DNA of 64,000 bases from assembly GCA_007748055.1 (NCBI GenBank), contig CP036279.1, forward strand, positions 1,488,001 to 1,552,000, written 5' to 3'. The notes under the pieces were generated by a model, which saw nothing but the letters and a program-made list of their open reading frames with translations, was not told the DNA's origin and made no database searches. A program made the translations under genes and the position numbers. The DNA is from Kolteria novifilia. Its GTDB lineage: Bacteria > Planctomycetota > Planctomycetia > Kolteriales > Kolteriaceae. Below, in pieces: positions 54,551-63,164 of the stretch (position 1 is its first letter; the number at the start of each line of letters is the position of its first letter).

Positions 54551-57217
54551 CTAGTGGACCGCCTCTCGTTTCGGATGCAGGAGCTTGGCGACGACGCCGG
54601 TCCAGCCAGTTTGATGCGAGGCGCCGACGCCGCGGCCGGTGTCGCCGTGAAAGTACTCGTGGAAGAGCAAGTGGTCGCGGAACTGCGAGTTCTCTTGCAG
54701 ATGGGGGTATTGCCCAAAGACGGCCCGCTTCCCGTCGGCGTCCTTGAGGAAGATGCTGCAAAGTCGCCGCGAGAGTTCCTGGGCGACCTCGTTGATGGTC
54801 ATGTAGTTGCCGGAGTTGGTCGGGCACTCGACCTTGAAGTCGTCGCCGTAGTAGTGATGGAACTTCTCGAGCGATTCGACGATGAGGTAGTTGACGGGGA
54901 ACCAGATCGGCCCGCGCCAGTTCGAGTTGCCGCCGAACATGCCGGTGTTCGATTCGGCCGGTTGATACTCGACGGAGAGGTCTTGGCCATAGCACTGCAG
55001 GACCTGTCCGTCGCAGTGAAGGACGTAGGGATGGTCCTTGTGGTAGCGGGAGACGGCGCGGATGCCGTAGTCGGAGAGAAACTCGGTCTCGTCGAGCATG
55101 CGGGCGAGGACTCGCTTCATGCGATGGCCGCGAAGGAGGGCGAGCAGGCGGCGTTCGCCGCGACCGGGGACTTGCCATCGCGAGACCAAGTTGGCCAGAT
55201 GGGGCCGGTTCTCGAGAACCCACTCGAGCCGCTTGGCGAACTCGGGTGCCCGTTCGATCAGATCGGCCTCCAAGGTCTCGATGGCGAAGAGGGGAACCAG
55301 GCCGACCATGGAACGAATCTTCATCGGTCGAGCCTCCCCGTTGGGAAGGTGAAGCATGTCGTAGTAGAACTCATCCTCCTCGTCCCAGAGACCGTGCGCG
55401 TCCTCGCCCATGCTGTTGATCGCTTCGGCGATGTGGAGGAAGTGCTCGAAGAACTTGGTGGCGATGTCCTGATAGACCGGGTTCTCCTTGGCGAGTTCCA
55501 AGGCGATGCGCATCAGGTTCAGGCAGTACATGCCCATCCAGGCGGTGCCGTCGGCCTGGTCGAGTCGGCCGCCGTTCATCAACGGGGCGCTACGGTCGAA
55601 GACGCCGATGTTGTCGAGGCCGAGGAAGCCGCCCTGGAAGACGTTGCGATCGTCGTAGTCCTTGCGGTTGACCCACCAGGTGAAGTTGAGCATGAGCTTG
55701 TGAAAGACGCGCTCGAGAAAGTCGCGATCGGGCTTTCCCGTCTGCTTGCGATCGATTTGGTAGACGCGCCAGGTGGCCCAAGCGTGGACCGGAGGGTTGA
55801 CGTCGCCGAAGGCCCACTCGTAGGCGGGGAGTTGGCCGTTCGGGTGCATGTACCACTCGCGGGTCATCAGCACGAGTTGATGTTTCGCGAACTGCGGATC
55901 GACCAGCGCGAGCGGCAAGCAATGAAACGCCAAGTCCCACGCGGCATACCAAGGGTACTCCCACTTGTCGGGCATCGAGACGACATCGGCGTTGTTGAGA
56001 TGGAACCACTCGTGGTTTCGTCCCTCTTTTCGTTGGGGAGGGGGCGCCGGTTGGCCCGGATCGCCGTTGAGCCAACGAGGGATGTCGTAGTGGTAGAACT
56101 GCTTCGACCAGATCATGCCGGCGAGGGCTTGACGTTGGACGAGCTTGGCGTCGTCGGTCTTGACGCCCTCTTGAAGCTCATCATAGAACTCGTCCGCGTC
56201 GGCACGTCGTTGGGCGTAGATTGTGTCGAAGTCGGCGAAGGGATTGGTGACGCCGGCGTCGGACTTGCTCAACCGAAGCCGAATCGATTGTGACTCGCCC
56301 GCGGCGATGCTCAGGGTGTCGTATGCGGTGGCTTTGGTCCCGGTTCGGGCGGGATTGACGGCCTCCTGTCGTCCGTCGATGACGTACTCGTGGAAGGCGT
56401 CCTTGAAGTAGCCGTGGGAATTGCCGGAGCCAAAGAGCTTTTGGGAGTTGGTTTCGTTGTCGCAGAAGAGGAGTTCGGGGGAGCCTTCGTAGTAGAGGCG
56501 ATAGTCGCCGACTTGCGGGTGGTGAACCTCGAGCCAGGACCCATTGCCTGCCTTGACGTGGGGGCGGCGGATGTCGCCGTCGTCGCTCCACGACCAGGTG
56601 TTGCGGAACCAGAGCTGCGGCAGGACGTGGATACGCGCCGGGTCGGGGCCCCGGTTGACGCAGGTGATCTTGATGAGGATGTCTTCGGGCTTGTCCTTGG
56701 CGTACTCGATGAAGATGTCGAAGTAGCGATCCCCGTTGAAGGCGCCGGTGTCGATCAGCTCGAACTCGGGGAGGTCCTTGCCGCGGCGGCGGTTCTCCTC
56801 GACGAGCCAGGCGTAGTTGTAAAGGGTCTGCGGATACTTGTAGAGCATCTTGAGGTAGGAGTGCGTCGGGGTGGCGTCGAGGTAGTAGTAGAGTTCCTTG
56901 ACGTCCTCGCCGTGATTGCCCTCGGGGCCGGTCAGCCCGAAGAGCCGCTCCTTGAGGATCGGGTCGTGACCGTTCCAGACGGCCAGCCCGAAGCAGATAT
57001 GTTGGTGGTAGTCGCTGATGCCGCCGATGCCGTCTTCGCCCCAGCGGTAGGCTCGGCTGCGCGCCTGCTCATGGGGGAAGTAGTCCCATGCCTCGCCGGT
57101 GGCGCTATAGTCCTCGCGAACCGTTCCCCATTGCCGTTCGCTGAGATACGGCCCCCATCGTTTCCAATGGATGTGATGCGCCTTGGTTTCCTGGAGTCGC
57201 AGTTTCTCGGCATTCAT
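54551..57217 (-). CDS. Glucosidase of the GH63-related (MGH1-type) family
   Basis: 888 residues, no signal peptide, so probably cytoplasmic. Family blocks in order: [163 protein letters not shown]. The (alpha/alpha)6 barrel with D-P-x-W and D-N motifs suits an exo-glucosidase or mannosylglycerate-hydrolase-like enzyme. Upstream of the SDR and debranching genes on the same strand, with a hairpin array between it and the SDR gene. Confidence 0.85.
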   Translation of the reverse strand: MNAEKLRLQETKAHHIHWKRWGPYLSERQWGTVREDYSATGEAWDYFPHEQARSRAYRWGEDGIGGISDYHQHICFGLAVWNGHDPILKERLFGLTGPEGNHGEDVKELYYYLDATPTHSYLKMLYKYPQTLYNYAWLVEENRRRGKDLPEFELIDTGAFNGDRYFDIFIEYAKDKPEDILIKITCVNRGPDPARIHVLPQLWFRNTWSWSDDGDIRRPHVKAGNGSWLEVHHPQVGDYRLYYEGSPELLFCDNETNSQKLFGSGNSHGYFKDAFHEYVIDGRQEAVNPARTGTKATAYDTLSIAAGESQSIRLRLSKSDAGVTNPFADFDTIYAQRRADADEFYDELQEGVKTDDAKLVQRQALAGMIWSKQFYHYDIPRWLNGDPGQPAPPPQRKEGRNHEWFHLNNADVVSMPDKWEYPWYAAWDLAFHCLPLALVDPQFAKHQLVLMTREWYMHPNGQLPAYEWAFGDVNPPVHAWATWRVYQIDRKQTGKPDRDFLERVFHKLMLNFTWWVNRKDYDDRNVFQGGFLGLDNIGVFDRSAPLMNGGRLDQADGTAWMGMYCLNLMRIALELAKENPVYQDIATKFFEHFLHIAEAINSMGEDAHGLWDEEDEFYYDMLHLPNGEARPMKIRSMVGLVPLFAIETLEADLIERAPEFAKRLEWVLENRPHLANLVSRWQVPGRGERRLLALLRGHRMKRVLARMLDETEFLSDYGIRAVSRYHKDHPYVLHCDGQVLQCYGQDLSVEYQPAESNTGMFGGNSNWRGPIWFPVNYLIVESLEKFHHYYGDDFKVECPTNSGNYMTINEVAQELSRRLCSIFLKDADGKRAVFGQYPHLQENSQFRDHLLFHEYFHGDTGRGVGASHQTGWTGVVAKLLHPKREAVH

Positions 57218-57530
57218 GGGCCACGGGCTCGCGCTTGACGTTGAGTCGATAGAGATGCGAAGGAACCGTTTTTCGGGCTGTTAGCAGCGGTCTACGGGAT
57301 CGAGAGCCACTGACAAGCGAAGTTGCCGAGATTGAGGAAGGGACCGGGTGAACGGGCGGGTCATGGGAACGAGATCGGTGCCGCGGATGGTGACGAGAGA
57401 GTGACACCGATGGACTAGTGCCGCGTCGAACGCAAGATTTCGGGTTGTGAATCCACGATCACTTCTCACTGGCTACCAAGCAGCCAGTGCCACCCGAACG
57501 TTGGGATCAGACAAAGCACTAGCGGATTCC
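57218..57530. other. Intergenic region between TolC and glucosidase genes, contains hairpin element
   Basis: 313 bp. Contains the dispersed hairpin element at 57462-57505 and probably the promoter of the glucosidase gene (start 57217). No further gene recognised. Confidence 0.5.
57462..57505 (-). repeat. Dispersed CTYGN-loop hairpin element, inverted copy
   Basis: On the minus strand: AACGTTCGGGTGG, stem CACTGGCT, loop region GCTTGGT, stem AGCCAGTG. A GCTAGTGC 20-30 nt upstream is shared with the copy at 33112. It lies just 3' of the tolC-like stop codon. Confidence 0.65.
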
Positions 57531-59549
57531 CTACGGGTCGATGCGCAGGACGCCGGTTTCGACGATGGGCGCCGGGGCGAGGAGTCCCTCGGCGGAGTCA
57601 CTGGCGGCTTGCTCGGCGATCGCAGGGGGAGCGTCGACGATGACCTCCTCGTGGGCGAGCGTCTCTTGGGCGGGGACCACGGACTCTTGGTGCGTGACGG
57701 GGACGATGACGTCCTCGGGCGCAACGGTCGCGGATGGCATCGCGGCCATCGGCATCGACTTGCGGCCGAAGTGAGCGTGAAGCTTCTGACAAAGACCAAC
57801 CGACTCCGAGGCGAACAGTTCCTCCGCCATCGTCACCCCGTGATCGCTCAGGATCGTTCCCTTCGCGTGGGAGTAGCGAAGCAGGGCGAGGTTGTAGTCG
57901 ACTTGGGCCTTGATCAGTTGATTCTCGGCGTCGACGAGTTCGACTTGGGCGTCGAGGAGCATGTCGAGCGTGGAGAGCCCACGGTCATAGAGCCGCTGCT
58001 GATCCTCGAACGAATCGCGCGACGCGTCGCGGCGGGCTCGTTGGACCTCGATCAGTTGGTAGGACGTCACGATCTCCTTGTAGGCCATCGCGACGTCATG
58101 ACGAGCGGACAGCTCTCGGGCGCGAAGCTCGTGACGGGCGCGACTCAGCGCGAGTTGGGCTCGGCGGACCGCGGCGCGGGCGGCTCGTTCCCCGAGCGGA
58201 CGGGAGTAAGCGATCGACGCGAAGGCATCGAGATAACGGAAGTCGAACATCGATCCGTTCGCTTGCGAGAGCGACGAGTCGGCGCCGGTGGTCGCGATCG
58301 CCGCCGAGGCGGTCAAGTCGGGCTTGAGACCGTTTCGCTCCCGGAAGAGGTCGAGTTCCGCGGCGCGAATCGCGTGACGCTGGGCACGCACGTCGGAGCG
58401 GAAGTTCATCGTTTCCTCGAGGGCGATGGTCCAGTCGGGAGCGAATTCCGCCTCCTGGGGACGATCGACAGGAACGATGCGACGGCCGTCGGTCGGCGTG
58501 ATTCCCATCAGTTCCCGAAGAGTCAGTTCGATGGTTAAGACCTGATTGATCGCCTCGAGGTGAAGGGCGCGAAAGGTCTCGAATCGCTTAAGGGCCAACG
58601 CGACACTCGCGGTCGAACCGACGCCGGTCTTGAGTCGTCGTTGTTCGCTGCGGAGGGTTGACTGCGATTGCTTCAAGCTGGCGTGACGGACTCGGGTCAC
58701 CTGCTGGGCGAGGTAGAGACTCCAGTAGGTTTGCATCACGTCGAGGGAGAGCTGCTGCACCTGGGCCTCGAAATCGCCCAAGGCCTGAGCCTGGTTGGAA
58801 CGGGCGATCAGGATGCTGGCCTCGTTGAACTTCTTGCCAAAGCCTTGAGCCAGCGGCTGCTCGATCTTCGCGAGCATGGAGGTCTGGTACGCGGGATTGA
58901 TGATGAACAGATTCTGATTGAGCGGGCCGAAGTCACGGTAGTTGAGGTCGTAGTGAAGGGTCCCGATTCCACCGTGCGAGAACCGTTTGCCGTAGGCGAA
59001 GAGGCCGAACCCGGGATTGATCGGTTGGTTGGGATTGGTTGCCGCTCCGCTGGTGATGTTGCGTGGAGTCAGTTCCGGTCCGAAGAGGTTGCCGATGACG
59101 TCGAGAGTGAAGGCATCGGCTCCGGGTTCGATGATCGACAAGTAGATCGGGTTGAACTCTTGCTGGTTGTAGTAGGTGTACGATTCGGCGATGTTGATGA
59201 CGGGGTCGAACATGGCCTGATGGGCGGCGATGGCGGTACCGACTTCACCGGGTTGGGTGCCGAGGGCCGCGATGCGCGGGTTGTTCCCCATCGCGATCGC
59301 GAGGGTCTCTTGGAGCGAAAGGTTCCAGGGCTCGGCGTTTTGGTAGTTCTTGATGGTGCGCGGCGCGGGTTCGGTCTCCGCGAACGGGGCACAAGAGACA
59401 TCCGTCTCCGGATAGCCCTCCATGATGGGATGAAACGCCCCGGGGAGGTTCTCCAACTCCGTCGAGACGATCTGATGACATCCCAAGGAAGCGATCGCGA
59501 GTCCGACCAGCAGTCGTCGCAAGACGCGGGACGTTGACCTCTCTGGCAT
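57531..59549 (-). CDS. TolC-family outer-membrane efflux lipoprotein
   Basis: 672 residues, with a signal ending in lipobox SLGC, so probably a lipidated outer-membrane channel. Two TolC repeats: LSLQETLAIAMGNNPRIAAL, LSLDVMQTYWSLYLAQQVTR, LELxxLTIELTLRELMGI, then DWTIALEETMNFRSDVRAQRHAI, VAMAYKEIVTSYQLIEVQR, LYDRGLSTLDMLLDAQVELVDAENQLIKAQVDYNLALLRY. The C-terminal 100 residues are low-complexity Ala/Val/Glu/Pro. Last gene in the row after the DevBCA-like exporter (165-bp gap), for which it is the likely outer-membrane exit. Confidence 0.88.
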   Translation of the reverse strand: MPERSTSRVLRRLLVGLAIASLGCHQIVSTELENLPGAFHPIMEGYPETDVSCAPFAETEPAPRTIKNYQNAEPWNLSLQETLAIAMGNNPRIAALGTQPGEVGTAIAAHQAMFDPVINIAESYTYYNQQEFNPIYLSIIEPGADAFTLDVIGNLFGPELTPRNITSGAATNPNQPINPGFGLFAYGKRFSHGGIGTLHYDLNYRDFGPLNQNLFIINPAYQTSMLAKIEQPLAQGFGKKFNEASILIARSNQAQALGDFEAQVQQLSLDVMQTYWSLYLAQQVTRVRHASLKQSQSTLRSEQRRLKTGVGSTASVALALKRFETFRALHLEAINQVLTIELTLRELMGITPTDGRRIVPVDRPQEAEFAPDWTIALEETMNFRSDVRAQRHAIRAAELDLFRERNGLKPDLTASAAIATTGADSSLSQANGSMFDFRYLDAFASIAYSRPLGERAARAAVRRAQLALSRARHELRARELSARHDVAMAYKEIVTSYQLIEVQRARRDASRDSFEDQQRLYDRGLSTLDMLLDAQVELVDAENQLIKAQVDYNLALLRYSHAKGTILSDHGVTMAEELFASESVGLCQKLHAHFGRKSMPMAAMPSATVAPEDVIVPVTHQESVVPAQETLAHEEVIVDAPPAIAEQAASDSAEGLLAPAPIVETGVLRIDP

Positions 59550-59714
59550 GCCGTCAGCCTCAAACCATGTTCTGGGACGAATCGGTGTCGATTCGTGGGT
59601 TGCGTCCGTCGAGGGACCTCCCGACGCCGCCTTGCTCGTCTCATCGACGCGCGCGGCCGAGAAACATGATCAATTGTGACGGTTGTAACGATTCTTCATG
59701 CGTCCGCTTTGTGA

Positions 59715-60851
59715 CTAGGAGGTCTGGGGAGGGTGCGGGGAGCCGGTGAGCACGTTCGTCCGGGTGAAGTGAATCTGGAGGATTTCCTGGTTGAAGCTGA
59801 CGCTCGAGTTGAGGGCTTGGTCGAACGACTCCTTGGTGAGGCTGAGCGCCGAGACATCCTCCTGCGCGATCACCGTCGCGTTGCGTTCGCCACTGGTCAA
59901 CAGGGCCCCCTCGCCGAAGACGTTGCCCGACTCCAGGGAGGCGACCGAACGCGATCCGTCACCATCATCGTGAAAGACCTCGACGACTCCCTGTTGGAGG
60001 ACGAACAAGCGATCGCCGATTTCTCCCTGGCGGACGATGGCGTCACCCTTCGCGAAAGTCTCTCGTTGCATGTGTTCGGCCATCTCGGTCAACTCGCCGG
60101 GAGTGAGGGAACGAAAGGCGGGCGTCTGGCGCAGGATCTCGCAGATCCGTAGGCGTTCGGCGAGATTGACGTCCGACTCGATCCGGCCGTCGACCAGGGT
60201 GACGATCCGGTCGGCGATGTCGAGAATGCGGTTGTCGTGCGTCACCAGCAGGATAGAGCTTTGTTCCTGTTTAGCGAGTCGCTGGATCAGGTTGACGACG
60301 GTTCGTCCCGATTCGCGATCGAGCGCGGCGGTCGGCTCGTCGGCGAGGATCAGTTGCGGCTTGTTGGCCAGAGCACGCGCGATCGCGACGCGTTGGCGCT
60401 GCCCTCCCGAGAGGGCTTGCGGCTTGTAGTCGATCCTCTCGCCGAGGCCGAGTTCGGTCAGGAGTTCGATCGCGCGTTTCTTGATGTACTCTTTCGAGTA
60501 CTTGCGCAGCTCGAGCGACATCTTGACGTTCTCGAAGGCCGAGAGTGCGTCGAAGAGGTTATGCATCTGGAAGATGAAGCCGATCTCGCGCCGGACATCG
60601 ACGAGCGAGCGTTTGTCCAACTGATGAAGCGGCTTGCCGAGGACGAACATCTCCCCTTGCTGCACCGAGCGGAGCGCCCCCACGAGGGTCAGCAGGGTCG
60701 TCTTTCCCGATCCGGAGGGACCGGTGACGATCACGATCTCTCCCGGCTGCATCTCAAAGTCGACGCTGTCGAGCACTCGCTTCGACGAACCGCCGGAGCT
60801 GAAGGCGTAATTCAGGGCGCTGGCGAGTACGGTTGGTTCCGAGGTGCTCAC
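59715..60851 (-). CDS. devA: DevA-like ABC exporter ATPase fused to a C-terminal cyclic nucleotide-binding domain
   Basis: About 378 residues from the GTG at 60851 (AGGGAGA upstream); a GTG at 60887 would overlap the permease gene. ABC domain about 1-230: Walker A GPSGSGKTT, Q-loop FIFQMHN, signature LSGGQRQRVAIARAL, Walker B LILADEPTAALD, H-loop LVTHDNRI. Residues about 250-360 form a CNB domain: FRSLTPGELTEMAEHM, GDAIVRQGEIGDRLFVLQQGVVEVF, NVFGEGALLTSGERNATVIA; this lacks a full PRAAT-type phosphate cassette (SGERNAT instead), so the ligand is unclear. Works with the two DevC permeases. Confidence 0.88.
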   Translation of the reverse strand: MSTSEPTVLASALNYAFSSGGSSKRVLDSVDFEMQPGEIVIVTGPSGSGKTTLLTLVGALRSVQQGEMFVLGKPLHQLDKRSLVDVRREIGFIFQMHNLFDALSAFENVKMSLELRKYSKEYIKKRAIELLTELGLGERIDYKPQALSGGQRQRVAIARALANKPQLILADEPTAALDRESGRTVVNLIQRLAKQEQSSILLVTHDNRILDIADRIVTLVDGRIESDVNLAERLRICEILRQTPAFRSLTPGELTEMAEHMQRETFAKGDAIVRQGEIGDRLFVLQQGVVEVFHDDGDGSRSVASLESGNVFGEGALLTSGERNATVIAQEDVSALSLTKESFDQALNSSVSFNQEILQIHFTRTNVLTGSPHPPQTS

Positions 60852-60877
60852 TCTCGAGGATTCTCCCTTCGGTTCGC

Positions 60878-62026
60878 TCAGAAACACTCGGCCGGATCGA
60901 CGCGGTGGACCCTACGCACCGCCAGCAAACCCGCCGCCTGACACATGACCACCGTCAAGGCGAAGACCATCGCGGCTCGACCTGCGGTCATTGGCATCGG
61001 CACGCGGGCGGAATTCGAGAGCACCGCGTAGATCGCCGACGCGACCACGTAGCCCAAGACGTAGCCGAGCAGACTCAGCAGCAGGGCTTGCTCAACGACA
61101 TACTTGGTCAACTGGATGTCCTGGTAGCCGATCGCCTTGAGCGTCGCGTATTGTCGCAGTTGGGCGGCGATGTCGTTGTAAAGGATGTTGTAGCAGAAGA
61201 CGATGCCGATCGAGATGCCCAGGACGACCCCGAAACCGAAGAGAAACGCGATCGGCGTGTTCTTGCTCACGAACTCCTCCGTTTGAGCGAGATACGCTGT
61301 CTTCGTCTGGACGCGTACCTGTTGATTCGCCGCCTGCTCGAGTCGTCGAGCGAGCGCGTCGAGATCGGCTCCCTCCCTCGTGCGGATCAGTCCGAAATCG
61401 ACTCGTTCGGTCCGAATCGGTCCGAGGTCTCCGGTGCCGACGTGATCGAAGTAGGTGCGACGACTCATCAGGGCGTTGCCGTCGGAACGAAAGGTCGGAC
61501 CGAGGGAGACTTGGCCGATGACCGTGACTTTCCGATCGGAGAGTTCCGTCTCGACTCCCTGGAAGGTCGGCCCGTAGAAGTCGCGCGAGCGACGGTCGAA
61601 GAGGACGGCTCCCTGGATGCGAAGCTGATCGCGGTAATCGGAAAGCCTCTCGATATTGAAGACGTCGGCGTCCGGATCGATGCCGTAGATTTGGATCAGG
61701 TGACCCTTTCCGGTCCACGCGTTGCGCCAACGCGCCAACGTGATGGTGTAGACCGGCGTGACGTTCTCGACATCCGGGTCGGCAAGGGAGTTGCGCAGGA
61801 CATTCAAGGGGAACGACGGGGACATGCCGGGAAGTACTCGCGTGGGACTGATCATGATCAAGTCGGTGTTGAACTGGGCTGGACCTTGTGTCTCCGCGAG
61901 AAAGAGCGACTTGAGAAAGGCCAACTGAACGAACATCAGCACGACCGCGAAGGCGATACCGGCCACCGAGACCGCCAGCTTGATCTTGTGAAGCGTCAGG
62001 ATCCTCCAGGACAACGGTGTCTTGAT
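60878..62026 (-). CDS. devC: DevC-like ABC exporter permease (copy 2), with putative ATC start
   Basis: About 382 residues from ATC at 62026; the first canonical codon is TTG at 62014. Reading from ATC gives IKTPLSWRILTLHK, aligning with MKTPLAWRKICHQK of the upstream paralogue. Transmembrane segments: LAVSVAGIAFAVVLMFVQLAF near the N-terminus; AFLFGFGVVLGISIGIVFCYNIL, LLLSLLGYVLGYVVASAIY and AAMVFALTVVMCQAAGLLAV at the end; the extracytoplasmic domain of MacB/DevC type lies between. QLRQYATLKAIGYQDIQL is the coupling-helix motif of the family. Starts 10 bp after the copy 1 stop. Confidence 0.88.
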   Translation of the reverse strand: MKTPLSWRILTLHKIKLAVSVAGIAFAVVLMFVQLAFLKSLFLAETQGPAQFNTDLIMISPTRVLPGMSPSFPLNVLRNSLADPDVENVTPVYTITLARWRNAWTGKGHLIQIYGIDPDADVFNIERLSDYRDQLRIQGAVLFDRRSRDFYGPTFQGVETELSDRKVTVIGQVSLGPTFRSDGNALMSRRTYFDHVGTGDLGPIRTERVDFGLIRTREGADLDALARRLEQAANQQVRVQTKTAYLAQTEEFVSKNTPIAFLFGFGVVLGISIGIVFCYNILYNDIAAQLRQYATLKAIGYQDIQLTKYVVEQALLLSLLGYVLGYVVASAIYAVLSNSARVPMPMTAGRAAMVFALTVVMCQAAGLLAVRRVHRVDPAECF

Positions 62027-62037
62027 GGTTGGCTCCT
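62024..62037 (-). promoter_or_regulatory. Shine-Dalgarno and putative ATC initiation codon of devC copy 2
   Basis: AGGAG at 62037-62033 (minus strand), 6-nt spacer, then ATC at 62026-62024. The TTG at 62014 is 18 nt from AGGAG. The upstream stop TGA of copy 1 overlaps the start of this ribosome binding site. The paralogue has ATG at the homologous codon. Confidence 0.7.
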
Positions 62038-63164
62038 CAAAAGAGATCGACAGGATCGGCCCGTTTGAGTTTCGCGAGCACCATGGTGCCGCAGACGAGA
62101 CAGATCGTGGCGGTGATCGCGAGCACGATGACCAGTAGCCCGGGAGCGAGCAGCACCGGCACGGGGGTGTGCGCGTTCAGGTACCGGCAAAGGATCCATG
62201 CCACGAGCGTCGCGGGAAGAAAACTCAGGAGCGTCCAAAGGGACGCCTGGATGAAGAGGACCGACTTGACCTTTGAGTCGTAGTAGCCGATGGCTTTGAG
62301 CGTGGCGTATTCGTGCAGATGGTTGTTGACGTCGTGCGAGAGGATCTGGTGCAGGATGATCGAGGCGACGAGGACGCTGATAATCACGCCGCTACCGAGG
62401 AGGATCCCGACCGGTTTCTGGACGATCCAGCGGTACTGCTGGCTCACGCTGATCTCTTCGGGTGTCACGACCGCGACATCGTCCGGAAGGCTCTCCCGAA
62501 GACGCTCGATCAGGGCGTCGCGATTGGTGTCGCCGGCGAGCCGAACGAGACCGAATGTCGTCTTGCTGCCGTCGTAGGGAACGACGTTCAGAAACGTTTG
62601 GCTTCCGCAGACCACGCACCCGAACGCGCTGAAACCGATGCCGTGACTATACGCGGCGGCGATGTCGAGTTGGCTGGCCCCGAGTCGACAGGTGTCGTTG
62701 ATGTGCCATTTGCCGATCGCCGGGAGGCTGCGGCGATCGATCATCACCGTCATCGGGCGACTCAAGTACGATTTCAGGGTCTTGAGGTGATCGGAGCGAA
62801 AGACCGGGTCGGAGAGATCGACCCCGACCAACTGGACCGGATACTCCTGCCCGTTGCTCGGATTTCTCCAGTTGATGTTGACCGCCCGAATCGGCGTGGT
62901 CGCGATGACCTCGGGTTCCCTCTTGATGCTCTGAAGCAGTTGGTGGGAAAACTGTCCGGGGTCGACCAAGCCGTCATAGTCGCTGGAGATGACCAGCAGG
63001 TCGAAGTCGAACAAGTCGTAGAAGACCGTGCCGGAGACGCGGCAAACGTTGAAGACGATGCACTGCATGAAGATGAGAGTGATCGTGAAGCCGATGGCGG
63101 CGATGACGACGAGGGTATGCGTCTTCTGATGGCAGATCTTGCGCCATGCCAACGGAGTCTTCAT
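62037..63164 (-). CDS. devC: DevC-like ABC exporter permease (copy 1)
   Basis: 375 residues; ATG overlaps the DevB stop (ATGA). N-terminal helix LVVIAAIGFTITLIFMQCIVF, extracytoplasmic domain (VISSDYDGLVDPGQFSHQLLQSIK, VQLVGVDLSDPVFRSDHLKTLKSYL), then PVGILLGSGVIISVLVASIILHQIL, LWTLLSFLPATLVAWILCRYL and GLLVIVLAITATICLVCG. The HLHEYATLKAIGYYDSKV coupling motif matches copy 2. Two Cys-containing loops (DTCRLG, GCVVCGSQTFL). Together with copy 2 it may form a heterodimeric permease for the DevA ATPase. Confidence 0.9.
   Translation of the reverse strand: MKTPLAWRKICHQKTHTLVVIAAIGFTITLIFMQCIVFNVCRVSGTVFYDLFDFDLLVISSDYDGLVDPGQFSHQLLQSIKREPEVIATTPIRAVNINWRNPSNGQEYPVQLVGVDLSDPVFRSDHLKTLKSYLSRPMTVMIDRRSLPAIGKWHINDTCRLGASQLDIAAAYSHGIGFSAFGCVVCGSQTFLNVVPYDGSKTTFGLVRLAGDTNRDALIERLRESLPDDVAVVTPEEISVSQQYRWIVQKPVGILLGSGVIISVLVASIILHQILSHDVNNHLHEYATLKAIGYYDSKVKSVLFIQASLWTLLSFLPATLVAWILCRYLNAHTPVPVLLAPGLLVIVLAITATICLVCGTMVLAKLKRADPVDLF

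Noticed and set aside
53300-56293. 997-codon open frame on the plus strand
   Set aside because: Antisense to the SDR and GH63 genes, whose family motifs are unmistakable; it arises from high GC content and codon bias, with Asp/Val/Gly-rich meaningless sequence.
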